Source: Hohaiivirga sp031546825
GTDB taxonomy: Bacteria > Pseudomonadota > Alphaproteobacteria > Rhizobiales > Beijerinckiaceae
NCBI GenBank assembly: GCA_031546825.1
Contig: JAVBJU010000013.1
Location: forward strand, 62,001-126,000
Direction: 5' to 3'
DNA length: 64,000 bases
Shown: in pieces, positions 17,239 through 27,006 of the stretch
Layout of the letters: every line of letters starts with the position of its first letter
How positions within the stretch are numbered: the first letter of the stretch is position 1
Notes under the pieces: model-generated
The model's input: only the letters and a program-made list of their open reading frames with translations
The model's database searches: none
What the model was told of the DNA's origin: nothing
Translations under genes and position numbers: made by a program

Positions 17239-18318
17239 ATGATTGAGCCCAACTTTTTTCCGCGCAGGGACGATCTGACGCTTGGACAGGTCGCCGAACT
17301 CGCAAAAATTACACTGCCCGAGGGTGTTGATCCCGAGCAGGTGATCGGTGCCGTTGCTCCGCTTGAAACGGCTGGTCCGCGTGACATTGCCTATATGGAT
17401 AATCCTGGCTATGTAGACGCCTTAGTCGGGACAAATGCCGGTTTTTGTCTGGTATCCAAACGCTTTGCCGCGAAAGTTCCCGCAACAACGCTGGCGTTGG
17501 TGACATCTGAACCATACCGGGTTTATGCAAAAATTCTTGCGTTTATTTACCCGACTTCCATGCGTCCGGGCTCTGTTTTTGACGCGACGGGCGTTTCACC
17601 AGGCTCGTTCGTGCATCCCACAGCGCGCCTTGAGCAGGGCGTCATTGTGGATCCCGGCGCGGTCATCGGGCCACATGCCGAGATTGGCTCTGGCACCATT
17701 ATTGGCGCTCATGCTGTCATCGGGAGCCATGTGCGCATTGGGCGTGATTGTTCCATTTCACCGCATGTCTCCGTTCTCAACGCGTTTCTCGGCAACCGGG
17801 TAACGATTTTGCCGGGCGCACGCATTGGCCAGGATGGTTTCGGCTATGCAATGGGGCGTGACGGTCACACCAAAGTCCCCCAAATTGGTCGCGTCATCAT
17901 TCAAGATGATGTCGATATCGGCGCCAACACGACCATCGACCGGGGCGCAAGCCGCGATACCGTGATCGGTGAGGGGACCAAGATCGATAACCTCGTTCAG
18001 ATTGGCCACAATGTTTCGATCGGACGCCACTGCGTTATTGTCTCGCAGGTTGGTATTGCAGGCTCCAGCTCACTCGGCGATTATGTGGTGATGGGCGGAA
18101 AGTCCGGCGTAAGCGGCCACTTACGCATTGGTGACGGTGTCATGATTGCCGGAGCGGCCAATGTCGCCAACGATATTCCGGCCGGCGAGAAATGGGGAGG
18201 GTCTCCGGCTCAACCCATGCGGGATTGGCTGCGTGAGGTCTTCACCCTCAAGCAACTGTCCATTCAGCGCACGCGAGACAAGCGAAAAGCATCCCCGCAG
18301 GATGACGACGAGAAATAG
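17239..18318 (+). CDS. lpxD: UDP-3-O-(3-hydroxyacyl)glucosamine N-acyltransferase LpxD
   Basis: A 359-residue left-handed beta-helix acyltransferase. The N-terminal uridine-binding domain spans roughly residues 1-105; hexapeptide repeats follow (VIGPHAEIGSGTIIGAHAVIGSHVRIG and so on) with the catalytic His in the QIGHNVSIGRH region. It adds the second acyl chain to the lipid A glucosamine precursor. The gene lies 146 bases after bamA, where a GGGCGC/GCGCCC hairpin (17109-17135) may be a weak terminator. It begins the lpxD-fabZ-lpxA-lpxI-lpxB run. Confidence 0.96.
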   Translation: MIEPNFFPRRDDLTLGQVAELAKITLPEGVDPEQVIGAVAPLETAGPRDIAYMDNPGYVDALVGTNAGFCLVSKRFAAKVPATTLALVTSEPYRVYAKILAFIYPTSMRPGSVFDATGVSPGSFVHPTARLEQGVIVDPGAVIGPHAEIGSGTIIGAHAVIGSHVRIGRDCSISPHVSVLNAFLGNRVTILPGARIGQDGFGYAMGRDGHTKVPQIGRVIIQDDVDIGANTTIDRGASRDTVIGEGTKIDNLVQIGHNVSIGRHCVIVSQVGIAGSSSLGDYVVMGGKSGVSGHLRIGDGVMIAGAANVANDIPAGEKWGGSPAQPMRDWLREVFTLKQLSIQRTRDKRKASPQDDDEK

Positions 18319-18381
18319 CGACAGCTGCACCCATCTGTGCAATTGAAAGTAAGGGCTTCATCGCCCAACGGAATGAGGGGA

Positions 18382-18855
18382 ATGGAAAACTCAATGTCGG
18401 AGCCGGTTAAGAAACTCGAAGCGGTTGATATCGTTAAGATTATGGACCTTTTGCCCCATCGTTACCCTTTCCTTCTGGTGGATCGGATCATCGATATCGA
18501 CGGCGATGAGTCTTGCATCGGCATCAAGAATGTCACCTATAACGAACCGCAATTCACTGGCCATTTTCCAGCCATGCCGGTTTTCCCGGGCGTCTTGCTG
18601 ATTGAGGCCATGGCGCAGACGGCGGGTGCCATCTGTGTATTGTCGAAACTCTCAGCGGAGGTTCGTCCCAAGCACGTATACTTCATGACCATCGACAAGG
18701 TGAAGTTTCGCAAGCCAGTAGTTCCCGGCGATGTGGTGGAACTCCATATGCGCAAAACCAGTAATCGCCGCAATATGTGGTGGTATCGGGGTGAGGCCAA
18801 GGTCAATGGCGTGCTTGTTTGTGAGGCTGAAATCAGCGCAATGGTTGGCAACTAA
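18382..18855 (+). CDS. fabZ: 3-hydroxyacyl-ACP dehydratase FabZ
   Basis: A 157-residue hot-dog-fold enzyme. MDLLPHRYPFLLVDRI and TGHFPAMPVFPGVLLIEAMAQ are the family hallmarks; catalytic His61 and Glu75 are both present. The ATG at 18382 has GAGGGGA just upstream; an alternative ATG lies 12 bases later. It dehydrates 3-hydroxyacyl-ACP, drawing the same substrate that LpxD and LpxA use, so the cluster balances fatty-acid and lipid A synthesis. Its TAA overlaps the lpxA ATG by one base. Confidence 0.96.
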   Translation: MENSMSEPVKKLEAVDIVKIMDLLPHRYPFLLVDRIIDIDGDESCIGIKNVTYNEPQFTGHFPAMPVFPGVLLIEAMAQTAGAICVLSKLSAEVRPKHVYFMTIDKVKFRKPVVPGDVVELHMRKTSNRRNMWWYRGEAKVNGVLVCEAEISAMVGN

Positions 18856-19670
18856 TGACGACAACCAGCGAAATTCACCCCAGTTCCGTTGTCGAGCCCG
18901 GTGCTAAACTCGGTAAGGGCGTCAAGATCGGTCCATTTTGTCTGGTCGGGTCAGATGCGGTGCTCGGTGACGGGTGTGAACTCGTCAGCCACGTGGTCAT
19001 TGCCGGGCGCACGACGATTGGCGCGCGCACCAAAATCTATCCATTCGCCTCCATCGGCCACCCGCCGCAGGACGTAAAATATGCAGGAGAAGCCTCGACG
19101 CTGGTCGTGGGTTCCGATTGCATTATCCGTGAAGGGGTAACGATGAACCCCGGCACGGCGCATGGCCGCATGACGACCACGGTTGGCGATCATTGTCTGT
19201 TTCTGGCCAACTCCCATGTCGCCCACGATTGCCATATCGGCAATCATGTCATCTTTTCCAATAATGTTATGCCTGCCGGGCATTGCCATATCGGAGATTA
19301 TGTCATCATCGGTGGCGGGGCTGGGCTGCACCAGTTTGTGCGCGTCGGTGCGCATGCCTTTATCGGCGGCATGTCGGCGATCGAGAACGACGTTATCCCC
19401 TATGGCATTGCGATGGGCAACCGCGCGTACCTTGCGGGCCTCAATGTTGTCGGTCTCAAGCGTCGCAATTTTTCGCGTGAACAGATTCATGAATTGCGCC
19501 ATGCCTACAAGGCGTTGTTCAATCACGAGGGTACGCTGGCTGAGCGGGTCGAAGCTGTGGCCAAGGATTTTTCCAATCAAGATGTGGTTCAGGAAATCAT
19601 TGATTTCATCCGCACCAGTAAAGACCGCTCCATTCTGACGCCGCGCGATAGCGACGGTTCTGGCACTTAA
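18855..19670 (+). CDS. lpxA: UDP-N-acetylglucosamine acyltransferase LpxA
   Basis: A 271-residue left-handed beta-helix protein that performs the first step of lipid A synthesis. Hexapeptide repeats start at IHPSSVVEPGAKLGKGVKIG, and the catalytic His lies in LFLANSHVAHDCHIGNHV. The C-terminal helical part is seen as GLKRRNFSREQIHELRHAYKAL. It overlaps fabZ by one base and abuts lpxI with no gap, indicating a translationally coupled operon. Confidence 0.97.
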   Translation: MTTTSEIHPSSVVEPGAKLGKGVKIGPFCLVGSDAVLGDGCELVSHVVIAGRTTIGARTKIYPFASIGHPPQDVKYAGEASTLVVGSDCIIREGVTMNPGTAHGRMTTTVGDHCLFLANSHVAHDCHIGNHVIFSNNVMPAGHCHIGDYVIIGGGAGLHQFVRVGAHAFIGGMSAIENDVIPYGIAMGNRAYLAGLNVVGLKRRNFSREQIHELRHAYKALFNHEGTLAERVEAVAKDFSNQDVVQEIIDFIRTSKDRSILTPRDSDGSGT

Positions 19671-20528
19671 ATGGCAGGAGGCCCCACCGGTCCCGTTGCC
19701 ATTATCGCAGGGGCTGGACTTCTGCCAGTTGCGCTCGCGCAGCATCTGAAAGGTGCTGCGCGCCCATACCGCATTCTGGCTTTGCGCGGCTTTGCCGACC
19801 GGGAATTGGTGCGCCAGGCGCATGAGGTCGTCGATATTCTCGATGTAAAGGGCATCATCACCCATCTTGATGGATGGCAGCCTTCTGCCGTTGTGCTTGC
19901 GGGGGCCGTCAATCGACCCAAACCTTCCGCTCTGCTGGGCTCCTATTCGCTGATACGCAATATGGGCGACCTCAAGGAGATGGTCGCGCGCGGCGACGAT
20001 GGGCTGTTGCGTGGCGCGGTCTCTCTTCTGGAAGGCCGGGGTTTCACGGTCATTGGTGCCCACGATATTCTGCCTGAGATATTGAGCGGCGAGGGCGTGT
20101 TTGGCAACCGCGCGCCTTCAGCGGACGAAGATGCCGCCATCCGTTATGGCTTCGGTGCGCTTCGTCAATTGGCCCCCTATGATATCGGCCAGGCGCTTGC
20201 CCTGTCGAACCAGCACATCCTCGCCATCGAAGGCCCTGAAGGCACCGATCGGATGCTGCGCCGGGTGGCAGGCCTACGCAAGAAAGGGCTGTTTTCCCGC
20301 AAGTCTCAGTCTTATGCCGCAAGCGCACTGGTGAAAACCGCCAAGGCCCAGCAAGACCTTCGCGTCGATATGCCGGTGATCGGCCCCCGCACCGTGCGGG
20401 AAGTGGCGGCTGCGGGGCTAAGCGGCATCGCGATAGGCGCGGGCAAAACGCTGATCCTCAACCGCGAAGAAACCATTCGCGAAGCAAATAGGCACAATCT
20501 CTTTCTGGTCGGCTTTTGCGCCGAGTAA
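19671..20528 (+). CDS. lpxI: UDP-2,3-diacylglucosamine pyrophosphatase LpxI
   Basis: A 285-residue DUF1009-type protein. LpxI replaces the unrelated LpxH in alphaproteobacteria and hydrolyses UDP-2,3-diacylglucosamine to lipid X. Visible family features are VAIIAGAGLLPVALAQHL at the N-terminus, GVFGNRAPSADEDAAIRYGF in the middle, and the C-terminal DMPVIGPRTVREVAAAGLSGIAIGAG, which carries the catalytic Asp region. Its ATG directly follows the lpxA stop, and lpxB begins 12 bases after it, so the three are co-translated. Confidence 0.93.
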   Translation: MAGGPTGPVAIIAGAGLLPVALAQHLKGAARPYRILALRGFADRELVRQAHEVVDILDVKGIITHLDGWQPSAVVLAGAVNRPKPSALLGSYSLIRNMGDLKEMVARGDDGLLRGAVSLLEGRGFTVIGAHDILPEILSGEGVFGNRAPSADEDAAIRYGFGALRQLAPYDIGQALALSNQHILAIEGPEGTDRMLRRVAGLRKKGLFSRKSQSYAASALVKTAKAQQDLRVDMPVIGPRTVREVAAAGLSGIAIGAGKTLILNREETIREANRHNLFLVGFCAE

Positions 20529-20540
20529 CTGGACATTTCC

Positions 20541-21713
20541 ATGACTGAAAAGCAGGCGAACTCTCGCAAGATTTTTCTGGTGGCGGGCGAAGAATCTGGC
20601 GATCAACTCGGCGGCCGGTTGATGCGCGCCATCACCGCACAAGCCTCAGAGCCTCTTTCATTCGAGGGTGTGGGCGGCCACACGATGATCGACGCCGGGC
20701 TCAAATGCCTGTTTCCCCTCGAAGATATCGCGGTCATGGGGTTTACTGCGGTCGTCGGGCGGTTGCGCACGCTCATCAATCGCATTAACCGCACCGTCGA
20801 AGCCGCGATTGCCGCAAATCCCGATGTTCTGGTTATCATCGACAGCCCGGACTTTACCCATCGCGTGGCGAAAAAAGTGAGGCTGCGCGCGCCCCATATC
20901 CCCATCGTTGATTATGTCAGCCCGTCAGTTTGGGCGTGGCGACCGGGTCGCGCTAAGAAAATGCGCGCTTATGTTGATCGCTTGTTTGCAATCCTGCCGT
21001 TTGAGCCAGATGTTCATAAAAGGCTTGGTGGGCCACCCTGCACCTATGTCGGCCATCCGCTCATTGAACGCGTCGATGAGTTCAGGCCGAAGGAGGGGGA
21101 GCGTTCGGCGCTGGGAGTGGGGCGCATCAAGTTGCTGGTTTTGCCCGGCAGCCGCCATTCGGAAGTATCTCGTTTGATGCAGCCGTTTGGTGACGCGATT
21201 GGCCACCTTGCCGAACGCTACCCGAACCTCGACATCGTTATTCCGGCAGTTGCGCACCGCGCCGCTGAGATAGAAGAGCGCGCCAAGACCTGGAAAGTGA
21301 AGCCCGAGATCGTGGTGGGTGAACAAGCGAAGCTTGAGGCATTCCGCTCGGCCCATGCGGCGCTTGCAGCTTCCGGCACAGTCACGCTGGAACTCGCGCT
21401 CTCGGGCGTGCCCATGGTCGTGGGTTACAAGATGTCGAAGCTCGAATACCAGCTACGCCATTTCGTCAACGTGCCATCCATCGTTCTGGCCAATCTTGTG
21501 CTGCAGCACAATGCAGTGCCAGAACTGCTGCAATGGGACTGTACTCCAGAGAAGATCGTCAGGCATCTGGCGCCGCTGCTCGAAGAAGGCGCCGAGCGCT
21601 GGGAGCAGATCGCCGCTTTCAAGAAGCTCGATGCTTTGATGGAAATCGGCGGTGACCACCCTAGCGAGCGTGCTGCCCGGATCGTTCTGGAGACATTGCC
21701 CAAACGTGTGTAA
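20541..21713 (+). CDS. lpxB: Lipid A disaccharide synthase LpxB
   Basis: A 390-residue GT19-family glycosyltransferase joining lipid X and UDP-diacylglucosamine. FLVAGEESGDQLGG at the N-terminus and the acceptor-site IDSPDFTHRVAKKVR are present, as are YVSPSVWAWRPGRAKKM, LPGSRHSEVSRL and the donor-site ALAASGTVTLELAL. It ends the lipid A cluster. A perfect 9-bp hairpin follows 24 bases later. Membrane-peripheral, cytoplasmic face. Confidence 0.96.
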   Translation: MTEKQANSRKIFLVAGEESGDQLGGRLMRAITAQASEPLSFEGVGGHTMIDAGLKCLFPLEDIAVMGFTAVVGRLRTLINRINRTVEAAIAANPDVLVIIDSPDFTHRVAKKVRLRAPHIPIVDYVSPSVWAWRPGRAKKMRAYVDRLFAILPFEPDVHKRLGGPPCTYVGHPLIERVDEFRPKEGERSALGVGRIKLLVLPGSRHSEVSRLMQPFGDAIGHLAERYPNLDIVIPAVAHRAAEIEERAKTWKVKPEIVVGEQAKLEAFRSAHAALAASGTVTLELALSGVPMVVGYKMSKLEYQLRHFVNVPSIVLANLVLQHNAVPELLQWDCTPEKIVRHLAPLLEEGAERWEQIAAFKKLDALMEIGGDHPSERAARIVLETLPKRV

Positions 21714-21737
21714 TAGCTGGTGTGGCAACAATAACAA

Positions 21738-21759
21738 GAAAGGGCCCGCAGGCCCTTTC
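21738..21759. terminator. Bidirectional terminator between lpxB and gltA
   Basis: GAAAGGGCC (21738-21746) and GGCCCTTTC (21751-21759) form a perfect 9-bp stem around CGCA, placed between two convergent genes and able to serve both. Confidence 0.82.
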
Positions 21760-21786
21760 CGGTAATTGCCGAATTTTCGAAGTCGC

Positions 21787-23079
21787 TTAGCCGCGCTGCG
21801 ACAGCGTGCGATAGTCGCGTTGCGGCTTGCCGACATAGAGCTGGCGCGGACGCCCGATCCGTTGCTGCGGGTCTTCGGTCATTTCCATCCACTGGGCGAT
21901 CCAGCCGATGGTGCGGGACATGGCGAACATCACCGTGAACATGGAGCTCGGGAAGCCCATCGCGTGAAGGGTGATGCCGGAGTAGAAGTCGATGTTCGGA
22001 TAGAGCTTCTTTTCGATGAAATAATCATCATGCAGCGCGATGCGCTCCAACTCACGCGCCACTTCAAACAGCGGATTGTTGGCATCTCCTACCTCTGCCA
22101 GCACTTCATGCGTGGTTTTCTGCATGATGCGGGCGCGGGGGTCGTAATTCTTATACACCCGGTGGCCGAAGCCCATCAGACGGAACGGATCGTCCTTATC
22201 CTTGGCGCGCTTGATGAATTCCGGAATGCGGTCTGGCGTTCCGATCTCTTCCAGCATTTTCAGAGCGGCTTCGTTGGCACCGCCATGGGCGGGGCCCCAC
22301 AGACAGGCAATACCAGCGGCGATACAGGCAAACGGGTTGGCCCCGGAAGAGCCCGCGAGGCGCACCGTCGAGGTTGATGCGTTTTGCTCATGATCAGCAT
22401 GGAGGATCATGATCCGGTCAAGCGCGCGGGATAGCACGGGGTTGACGCGGTACTCCTCGGACGGAACAGCGAAGCACATGCGCAGGAAGTTCGCCGAATA
22501 GCTCAGGCTGTTCTGGGGGAACATGAACGGTTGGCCGATGGAGTATTTATAGGCCATTGCCGCAATCGTCGGCAGCTTCGAGATCATGCGCATCGACGCA
22601 ATCATGCGCTGCTGCGGGTCATTGATGTCGATCGAGTCGTGATAGAAGGCGGAGAGCGCGCCAACAACGCCGACCATGATCGCCATGGGGTGGGCATCGC
22701 GACGGAAGCCCTGGAAGAAGCGAGTCATCTGGTCATTGACCATCGTGTGCTTGGTGACGCGCATGTCGAAATCGGCCTTCTGCGCGGCGGTGGGCAGCTC
22801 GCCGTACAGCAGGAGGTAGCAGGTTTCCAAAAAGTCGCCGTTTTCGGCAAGCTGCTCGATGGGATAGCCGCGATAGAGCAGGATGCCTTTTTCACCGTCG
22901 ATATAGGTGATCTTGGACTCGCAAGCTGCCGTAGAGGTGAAGCCGGGGTCGTAGGTGAAATATCCCGACTGTCCATAGAGCTTGGATATATCGACGACAC
23001 TCGGCCCGATGGTGCCATCAAGGACCGGGAATTCGAATTGCTTGCCATCAATGGTGAGGGTGCTGGTTTTCTTGGCCAT
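21787..23079 (-). CDS. gltA: Citrate synthase GltA
   Basis: A 430-residue type II hexameric citrate synthase. Catalytic residues are visible in LHADHEQNASTSTVRLAGSSG (His), FGHRVYKNYDPRA (His) and PNIDFYSGI (Asp). The start ATG at 23079, beginning MAKKTSTLTIDGKQ, has GGTGGG upstream; the open frame extends 39 bases further, but the family N-terminus matches this start. It condenses acetyl-CoA with oxaloacetate. It is read away from gltX in a minus-strand pair, with a 190-base gap that may hold its promoter. Confidence 0.97.
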   Translation of the reverse strand: MAKKTSTLTIDGKQFEFPVLDGTIGPSVVDISKLYGQSGYFTYDPGFTSTAACESKITYIDGEKGILLYRGYPIEQLAENGDFLETCYLLLYGELPTAAQKADFDMRVTKHTMVNDQMTRFFQGFRRDAHPMAIMVGVVGALSAFYHDSIDINDPQQRMIASMRMISKLPTIAAMAYKYSIGQPFMFPQNSLSYSANFLRMCFAVPSEEYRVNPVLSRALDRIMILHADHEQNASTSTVRLAGSSGANPFACIAAGIACLWGPAHGGANEAALKMLEEIGTPDRIPEFIKRAKDKDDPFRLMGFGHRVYKNYDPRARIMQKTTHEVLAEVGDANNPLFEVARELERIALHDDYFIEKKLYPNIDFYSGITLHAMGFPSSMFTVMFAMSRTIGWIAQWMEMTEDPQQRIGRPRQLYVGKPQRDYRTLSQRG

Positions 23080-23269
23080 GAATATTACCCACCTTTTCAA
23101 GATGTTTGCGTTGGCCAAATTCGCAGCGGCAAGACACCAGCGCCGCCGCGATATTTGGTCGCAACTTCAGTAATATATGCGGTAGCTCATCCCATAGACG
23201 GCATCAACCACGCCTAAAGAACACTATGCTTTTGGCTAGTAACGCCAAGCAATCATTGGAAAAACGGCC

Positions 23270-24694
23270 TCAGGCGGGAATGCCGACGTCGTTTATCCGA
23301 GCCAAAGCCTCTTCTTTACCAAGGATTGCCATCACCTCGAACAGTCCCGGCGAAGTGGCACGTCCGGTGACGATGGCGCGCAACGGCTGGGCAATCTGGC
23401 CAAGCTTGGCGTCAACCTCGTGCGCATGCGCACGTATGACGCCTTCGATGCTCTCCTGCGTCCATTCGGTCAATGCGGCGAGCTTGGTTCCGATGCCCCC
23501 GAGGCGGGCGCGTCCTTCTTCCAGCACTGTGCCAGCTTTGGCGTCAAGCGCAAGCGGGCGCTGGGCATAAAGATAATAGGCGCTGTCAACGAGTTCAACG
23601 AGGTTCTTGGCGCGCTCCTTGAGCCCTGGCATCGAGGCAATGAAGCGCTGGCGTAGCTCGGCCGGGAGCTTGCCCGGCAATCCACGACTCGGCCCGATTT
23701 CCGGCAAGATCACCTCGATCGCTTTGACGAGATCTTCGTCTGGCGTCTGGCGCATGTAATGGCCATTGAGGTTTTCGAGCTTGGCGAAGTCGAAGCGGGC
23801 AGGTGACCGGCCAATCTGTTCTAGATTGAAAGCTGCGACCATTTCTTCGGTCGAGAACATTTCCTGGTCGCCGTGGCTCCAGCCGAGACGCACGAGATAG
23901 TTGCGCACGGCTTCCGGCAGATAGCCCAGGCTGCGATAGGCGTCCACGCCGAGTGCGCCATGCCGCTTCGAAAGTTTAGCGCCATCCGGGCCGTGAATGA
24001 GCGGAATGTGGGCGAACTGAGGAATATCCCAGCCCATGGCGTTGTAAATATGCGACTGGCGGGCAGCATTGGTAAGGTGGTCGTCGCCCCGAATGACATG
24101 GGTGACGTTCATATCGTGGTCGTCCACAACCACTGCCAGCATATAGGTCGGGGTACCATCGGAGCGCAGCAGAACGAGATCATCGAGATCCTTGTTCTGC
24201 CAGGCAACGCGGCCTTGCACCTGATCATTCACCACCGTTTCGCCTTCGAGCGGCGCTTTCAGCCGGATGACAGGCTTGATCCCTGCCGGGGCCTCAGACG
24301 GGTCACGGTCGCGCCAGCGACCATCGTAACGTAGCGGGCGGCTTTCCTTGCGGGCAAGCTCACGCATCTCGTCAAGTTCCTGGGGCGAGGCGTAGCAATA
24401 ATAGGCCTTGCCACGCGCAAGGAGTTCCTCGGCCACTTCCTTATGGCGGGCGGCGCGGCTGAACTGATAAACGGTGTCGCCATCCCACGACAGACCGAGC
24501 CAGCTCAATCCGTCGATGATCGCCTGAATGGCGGGTTCCGTCGAACGCTCCCGGTCCGTATCCTCGATGCGCAGCAGCATGGTGCCGCCGAACCGACGGG
24601 CAAAAAGCCAATTGAACAAGGCCGTGCGAGCTCCACCGATGTGGAGGAAGCCGGTGGGTGATGGTGCGAAACGAGTGACGATGGGTTTGGTCAT
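23270..24694 (-). CDS. gltX: Glutamyl-tRNA synthetase
   Basis: A 474-residue class I aminoacyl-tRNA synthetase. The HIGH-type motif is HIGG in SPTGFLHIGGARTALF, and the KMSKS-type motif is KLSKR in GPDGAKLSKRHGAL. The anticodon-binding C-terminal half is complete. Alphaproteobacteria often carry two GltX copies, one of which charges tRNA-Gln with Glu for the GatCAB route; which copy this is cannot be told here. It is divergent from comEC, with about 100 bases between. Confidence 0.96.
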   Translation of the reverse strand: MTKPIVTRFAPSPTGFLHIGGARTALFNWLFARRFGGTMLLRIEDTDRERSTEPAIQAIIDGLSWLGLSWDGDTVYQFSRAARHKEVAEELLARGKAYYCYASPQELDEMRELARKESRPLRYDGRWRDRDPSEAPAGIKPVIRLKAPLEGETVVNDQVQGRVAWQNKDLDDLVLLRSDGTPTYMLAVVVDDHDMNVTHVIRGDDHLTNAARQSHIYNAMGWDIPQFAHIPLIHGPDGAKLSKRHGALGVDAYRSLGYLPEAVRNYLVRLGWSHGDQEMFSTEEMVAAFNLEQIGRSPARFDFAKLENLNGHYMRQTPDEDLVKAIEVILPEIGPSRGLPGKLPAELRQRFIASMPGLKERAKNLVELVDSAYYLYAQRPLALDAKAGTVLEEGRARLGGIGTKLAALTEWTQESIEGVIRAHAHEVDAKLGQIAQPLRAIVTGRATSPGLFEVMAILGKEEALARINDVGIPA

Positions 24695-24797
24695 ATCGAT
24701 CTTTGCTAGTTGCCGCTGGAGAAACGAAGCGTGAGCATATATGCTCTTTTCATGCCGTGCTCTAGCATGAGGATGGAACTGCGTTAAGCGAAAAGCA

Positions 24798-26996
24798 ATG
24801 CCGCCTCCACGAATGCCTTCTTCTGTGACCAGAACGGACGCCGTGCTCGTGTGGCTTGGCGGCGGGGTAGGCGTGACCGATTATTCCCTGGCCACAGTGG
24901 GAGAACGGTTTCGGCACTGGTGCGCGAAAGAAAGCGAAAGTCCGCATTTCCTCTGCTGGTTCGTCGTTTGTTTCGGCACAGGCATTGTGCTTTTCTTTCA
25001 ATCGAGCGGGGATGCCACCGCCATATGGCCGGTCTCGTGTGCGCTCATGTGTCTGGCCATTGCCTGGAGATGCCGCGCGCAGCGCACAACCATGCGGGTC
25101 GTACTAGCGTTGTTTGCTGTTTTTGCCGGTTTTGCCAGCGGTGTTTTGCGCCTGCAACGGGTGGAGGCTCCGCTTCTGCAAAGGACGATGATTGGGAGCA
25201 TGACCGGTTATGTCGAAGCGGTTGAGCATCGCGCTGGCCGAAGCCCGCAACTGACCATCATGCCAGTGACGCTTGCGAACCTGCCGACAAGCTCCATCCC
25301 CAAGCGTATCAAGATTACGCAACGCGCGGGAAACCCACCCATCGCTGGGGCTTTCATTTCTGCCAAGGTGCGCCTGCTGCCACTACCACAACCGGTGCGC
25401 CCATCCGGCTATGATTTTGCGCGCGATTCCTATTTCCGTGGTTTTGGCGCGGTTGGTTCGGTGCTCGGCGCAGTTGAGGTTGTGGCAAGCACTGAAAAGC
25501 CGCCGATTGGTCTTGCAGTTACAGCGGCAATCGACCGGGCGCGCAATGCGCTTACCAAACGCATATACGAGACTTATGGTGGCGCGGCAGGCGGTGTTGC
25601 TGCGGCTCTGCTGACCGGAAAACGCGGTTACATCCCAGAAGAAACAAACGATGTTTTGCGGGCTGCAGGCATCTACCACATCGTGTCGATTTCCGGCCTA
25701 CATATGGTGATTGCCGCGGGAATGGTGTTCTGGTTCGTTCGCGCTGTGCTCGCTCTGTTCATCGTTCCGGCGTTGCGCTGGCCTGTCAAGAAAATCGCCG
25801 CCGTTGTGGCGATGGTTGGCGCGACCGCGTATTGCCTGTTTTCCGGCGCGGATGTGGCGACGCAGCGCTCACTATTCATGACCCTGGTCATGCTTGGTGC
25901 AATCATTGCCGAGCGGCGTGTGCTGAGCATGCGCAACCTCGCCATCGCCGCTCTGATCATTCTGGTGACCGCACCCGAGGCGATCCTTGGGCCCGGTTTC
26001 CAGATGTCCTTTGCTGCCGTTGCGGCACTGGTGACACTGGCGCAGGCCGCTCGCCACATGACGATTACCGTGACAGGCAACTGGTTCGTCCGCTCTATCA
26101 AACACAGCGTGAACTGGTTTTCGGGCGCTGTGGCAACTACGGTGGTTGCGGGCTTTGCCACCGCGCCCTTCGCCGCCTATCATTTCCAGACAGCCGTGCC
26201 CTATGGCCTGATCGGCAACGCTCTCGCTCTGCCGCTGGTTTCTCTGATTGTCATGCCCATGGGAGCCTTGGGAGCGCTGGCCTATCCGTTCTCGCTGGAT
26301 CAGCCGATGTGGCAGATCATGGGATGGGCAACGGCTGTGGTGGTTGATGTTTCGCGCTGGGTCGCGGCGCTGGAAGGGTCGCTGGTGCACTTTCCGGCTT
26401 TCGGTGCCGGCGCGGTTGTTATGGCGACCATCGCGGTCGTTGTTGCGACGGCTGCGGTTTCGCCACTGCGTTATGGCGCGGTCATTCCGCTGATCGCATC
26501 GGTTTTACTTGCTTCAATGCCCGAGCGGTATGTTGTTTTCATTGATCGTGACGGGCGGGCCGCCGCCGTTCGGAGTGTGAACGGCGCGATGTTTCTAGTC
26601 GGTTCGGCCAACAGCTTCCTGGCAGAGCAATGGTTGCGGGCCGATGGGGACGAGCGTGATGGTAAGGATGCGGGCCTGCGCAAGGATTCTCGTTGCGATA
26701 TTATGAGTTGCGTCGGCGAAGGGGTGGTGACGGTTGCGGTCGTCAAAAATCCCCTGGCATTTCGGGAGGATTGTCTGCGTGCGGATGTGATCGTTTCATC
26801 TTATGCCGCGCCGCCGACATGCGCTGCACCTGTCGTTATCGACCGCAAGCGGCTCAACGAAGGTGGAGCCGCAGCGATCACGCGTAATGCCGACGGTCAG
26901 CTTAAGGTGCGCCATGTTCGGCAGAACATCGAGATGTGGCCCTGGCAGATTGGGCGCGCAGGTCGAGGCGAAGAAACCCGAGACAACGCGCCGTAA
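24798..26996 (+). CDS. comEC: ComEC/Rec2-family inner-membrane DNA channel protein
   Basis: A 732-residue polytopic protein. Residues about 70-230 match the DUF4131-type N-terminal part. The competence domain begins near GVAAALLTGKRGYIPEETNDVLRAAGIYHIVSISGLHM, the family hallmark, and continues with about eight transmembrane helices to near residue 560. The C-terminal metallo-beta-lactamase-like region is present in outline (YVVFIDRDGRAAAVR onward), but no HxHxDH metal motif is visible, so nuclease activity is doubtful. It would pass single-stranded DNA across the inner membrane. It converges on lexA, whose stop is 10 bases away. Confidence 0.87.
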   Translation: MPPPRMPSSVTRTDAVLVWLGGGVGVTDYSLATVGERFRHWCAKESESPHFLCWFVVCFGTGIVLFFQSSGDATAIWPVSCALMCLAIAWRCRAQRTTMRVVLALFAVFAGFASGVLRLQRVEAPLLQRTMIGSMTGYVEAVEHRAGRSPQLTIMPVTLANLPTSSIPKRIKITQRAGNPPIAGAFISAKVRLLPLPQPVRPSGYDFARDSYFRGFGAVGSVLGAVEVVASTEKPPIGLAVTAAIDRARNALTKRIYETYGGAAGGVAAALLTGKRGYIPEETNDVLRAAGIYHIVSISGLHMVIAAGMVFWFVRAVLALFIVPALRWPVKKIAAVVAMVGATAYCLFSGADVATQRSLFMTLVMLGAIIAERRVLSMRNLAIAALIILVTAPEAILGPGFQMSFAAVAALVTLAQAARHMTITVTGNWFVRSIKHSVNWFSGAVATTVVAGFATAPFAAYHFQTAVPYGLIGNALALPLVSLIVMPMGALGALAYPFSLDQPMWQIMGWATAVVVDVSRWVAALEGSLVHFPAFGAGAVVMATIAVVVATAAVSPLRYGAVIPLIASVLLASMPERYVVFIDRDGRAAAVRSVNGAMFLVGSANSFLAEQWLRADGDERDGKDAGLRKDSRCDIMSCVGEGVVTVAVVKNPLAFREDCLRADVIVSSYAAPPTCAAPVVIDRKRLNEGGAAAITRNADGQLKVRHVRQNIEMWPWQIGRAGRGEETRDNAP

Positions 26997-27006
26997 GGGC
27001 CTATTC

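Noticed and set aside
21766..23217. Long plus-strand frames opposite gltA
   Set aside because: They are shadows of the citrate synthase gene, whose motifs and codon pattern are clear on the minus strand.
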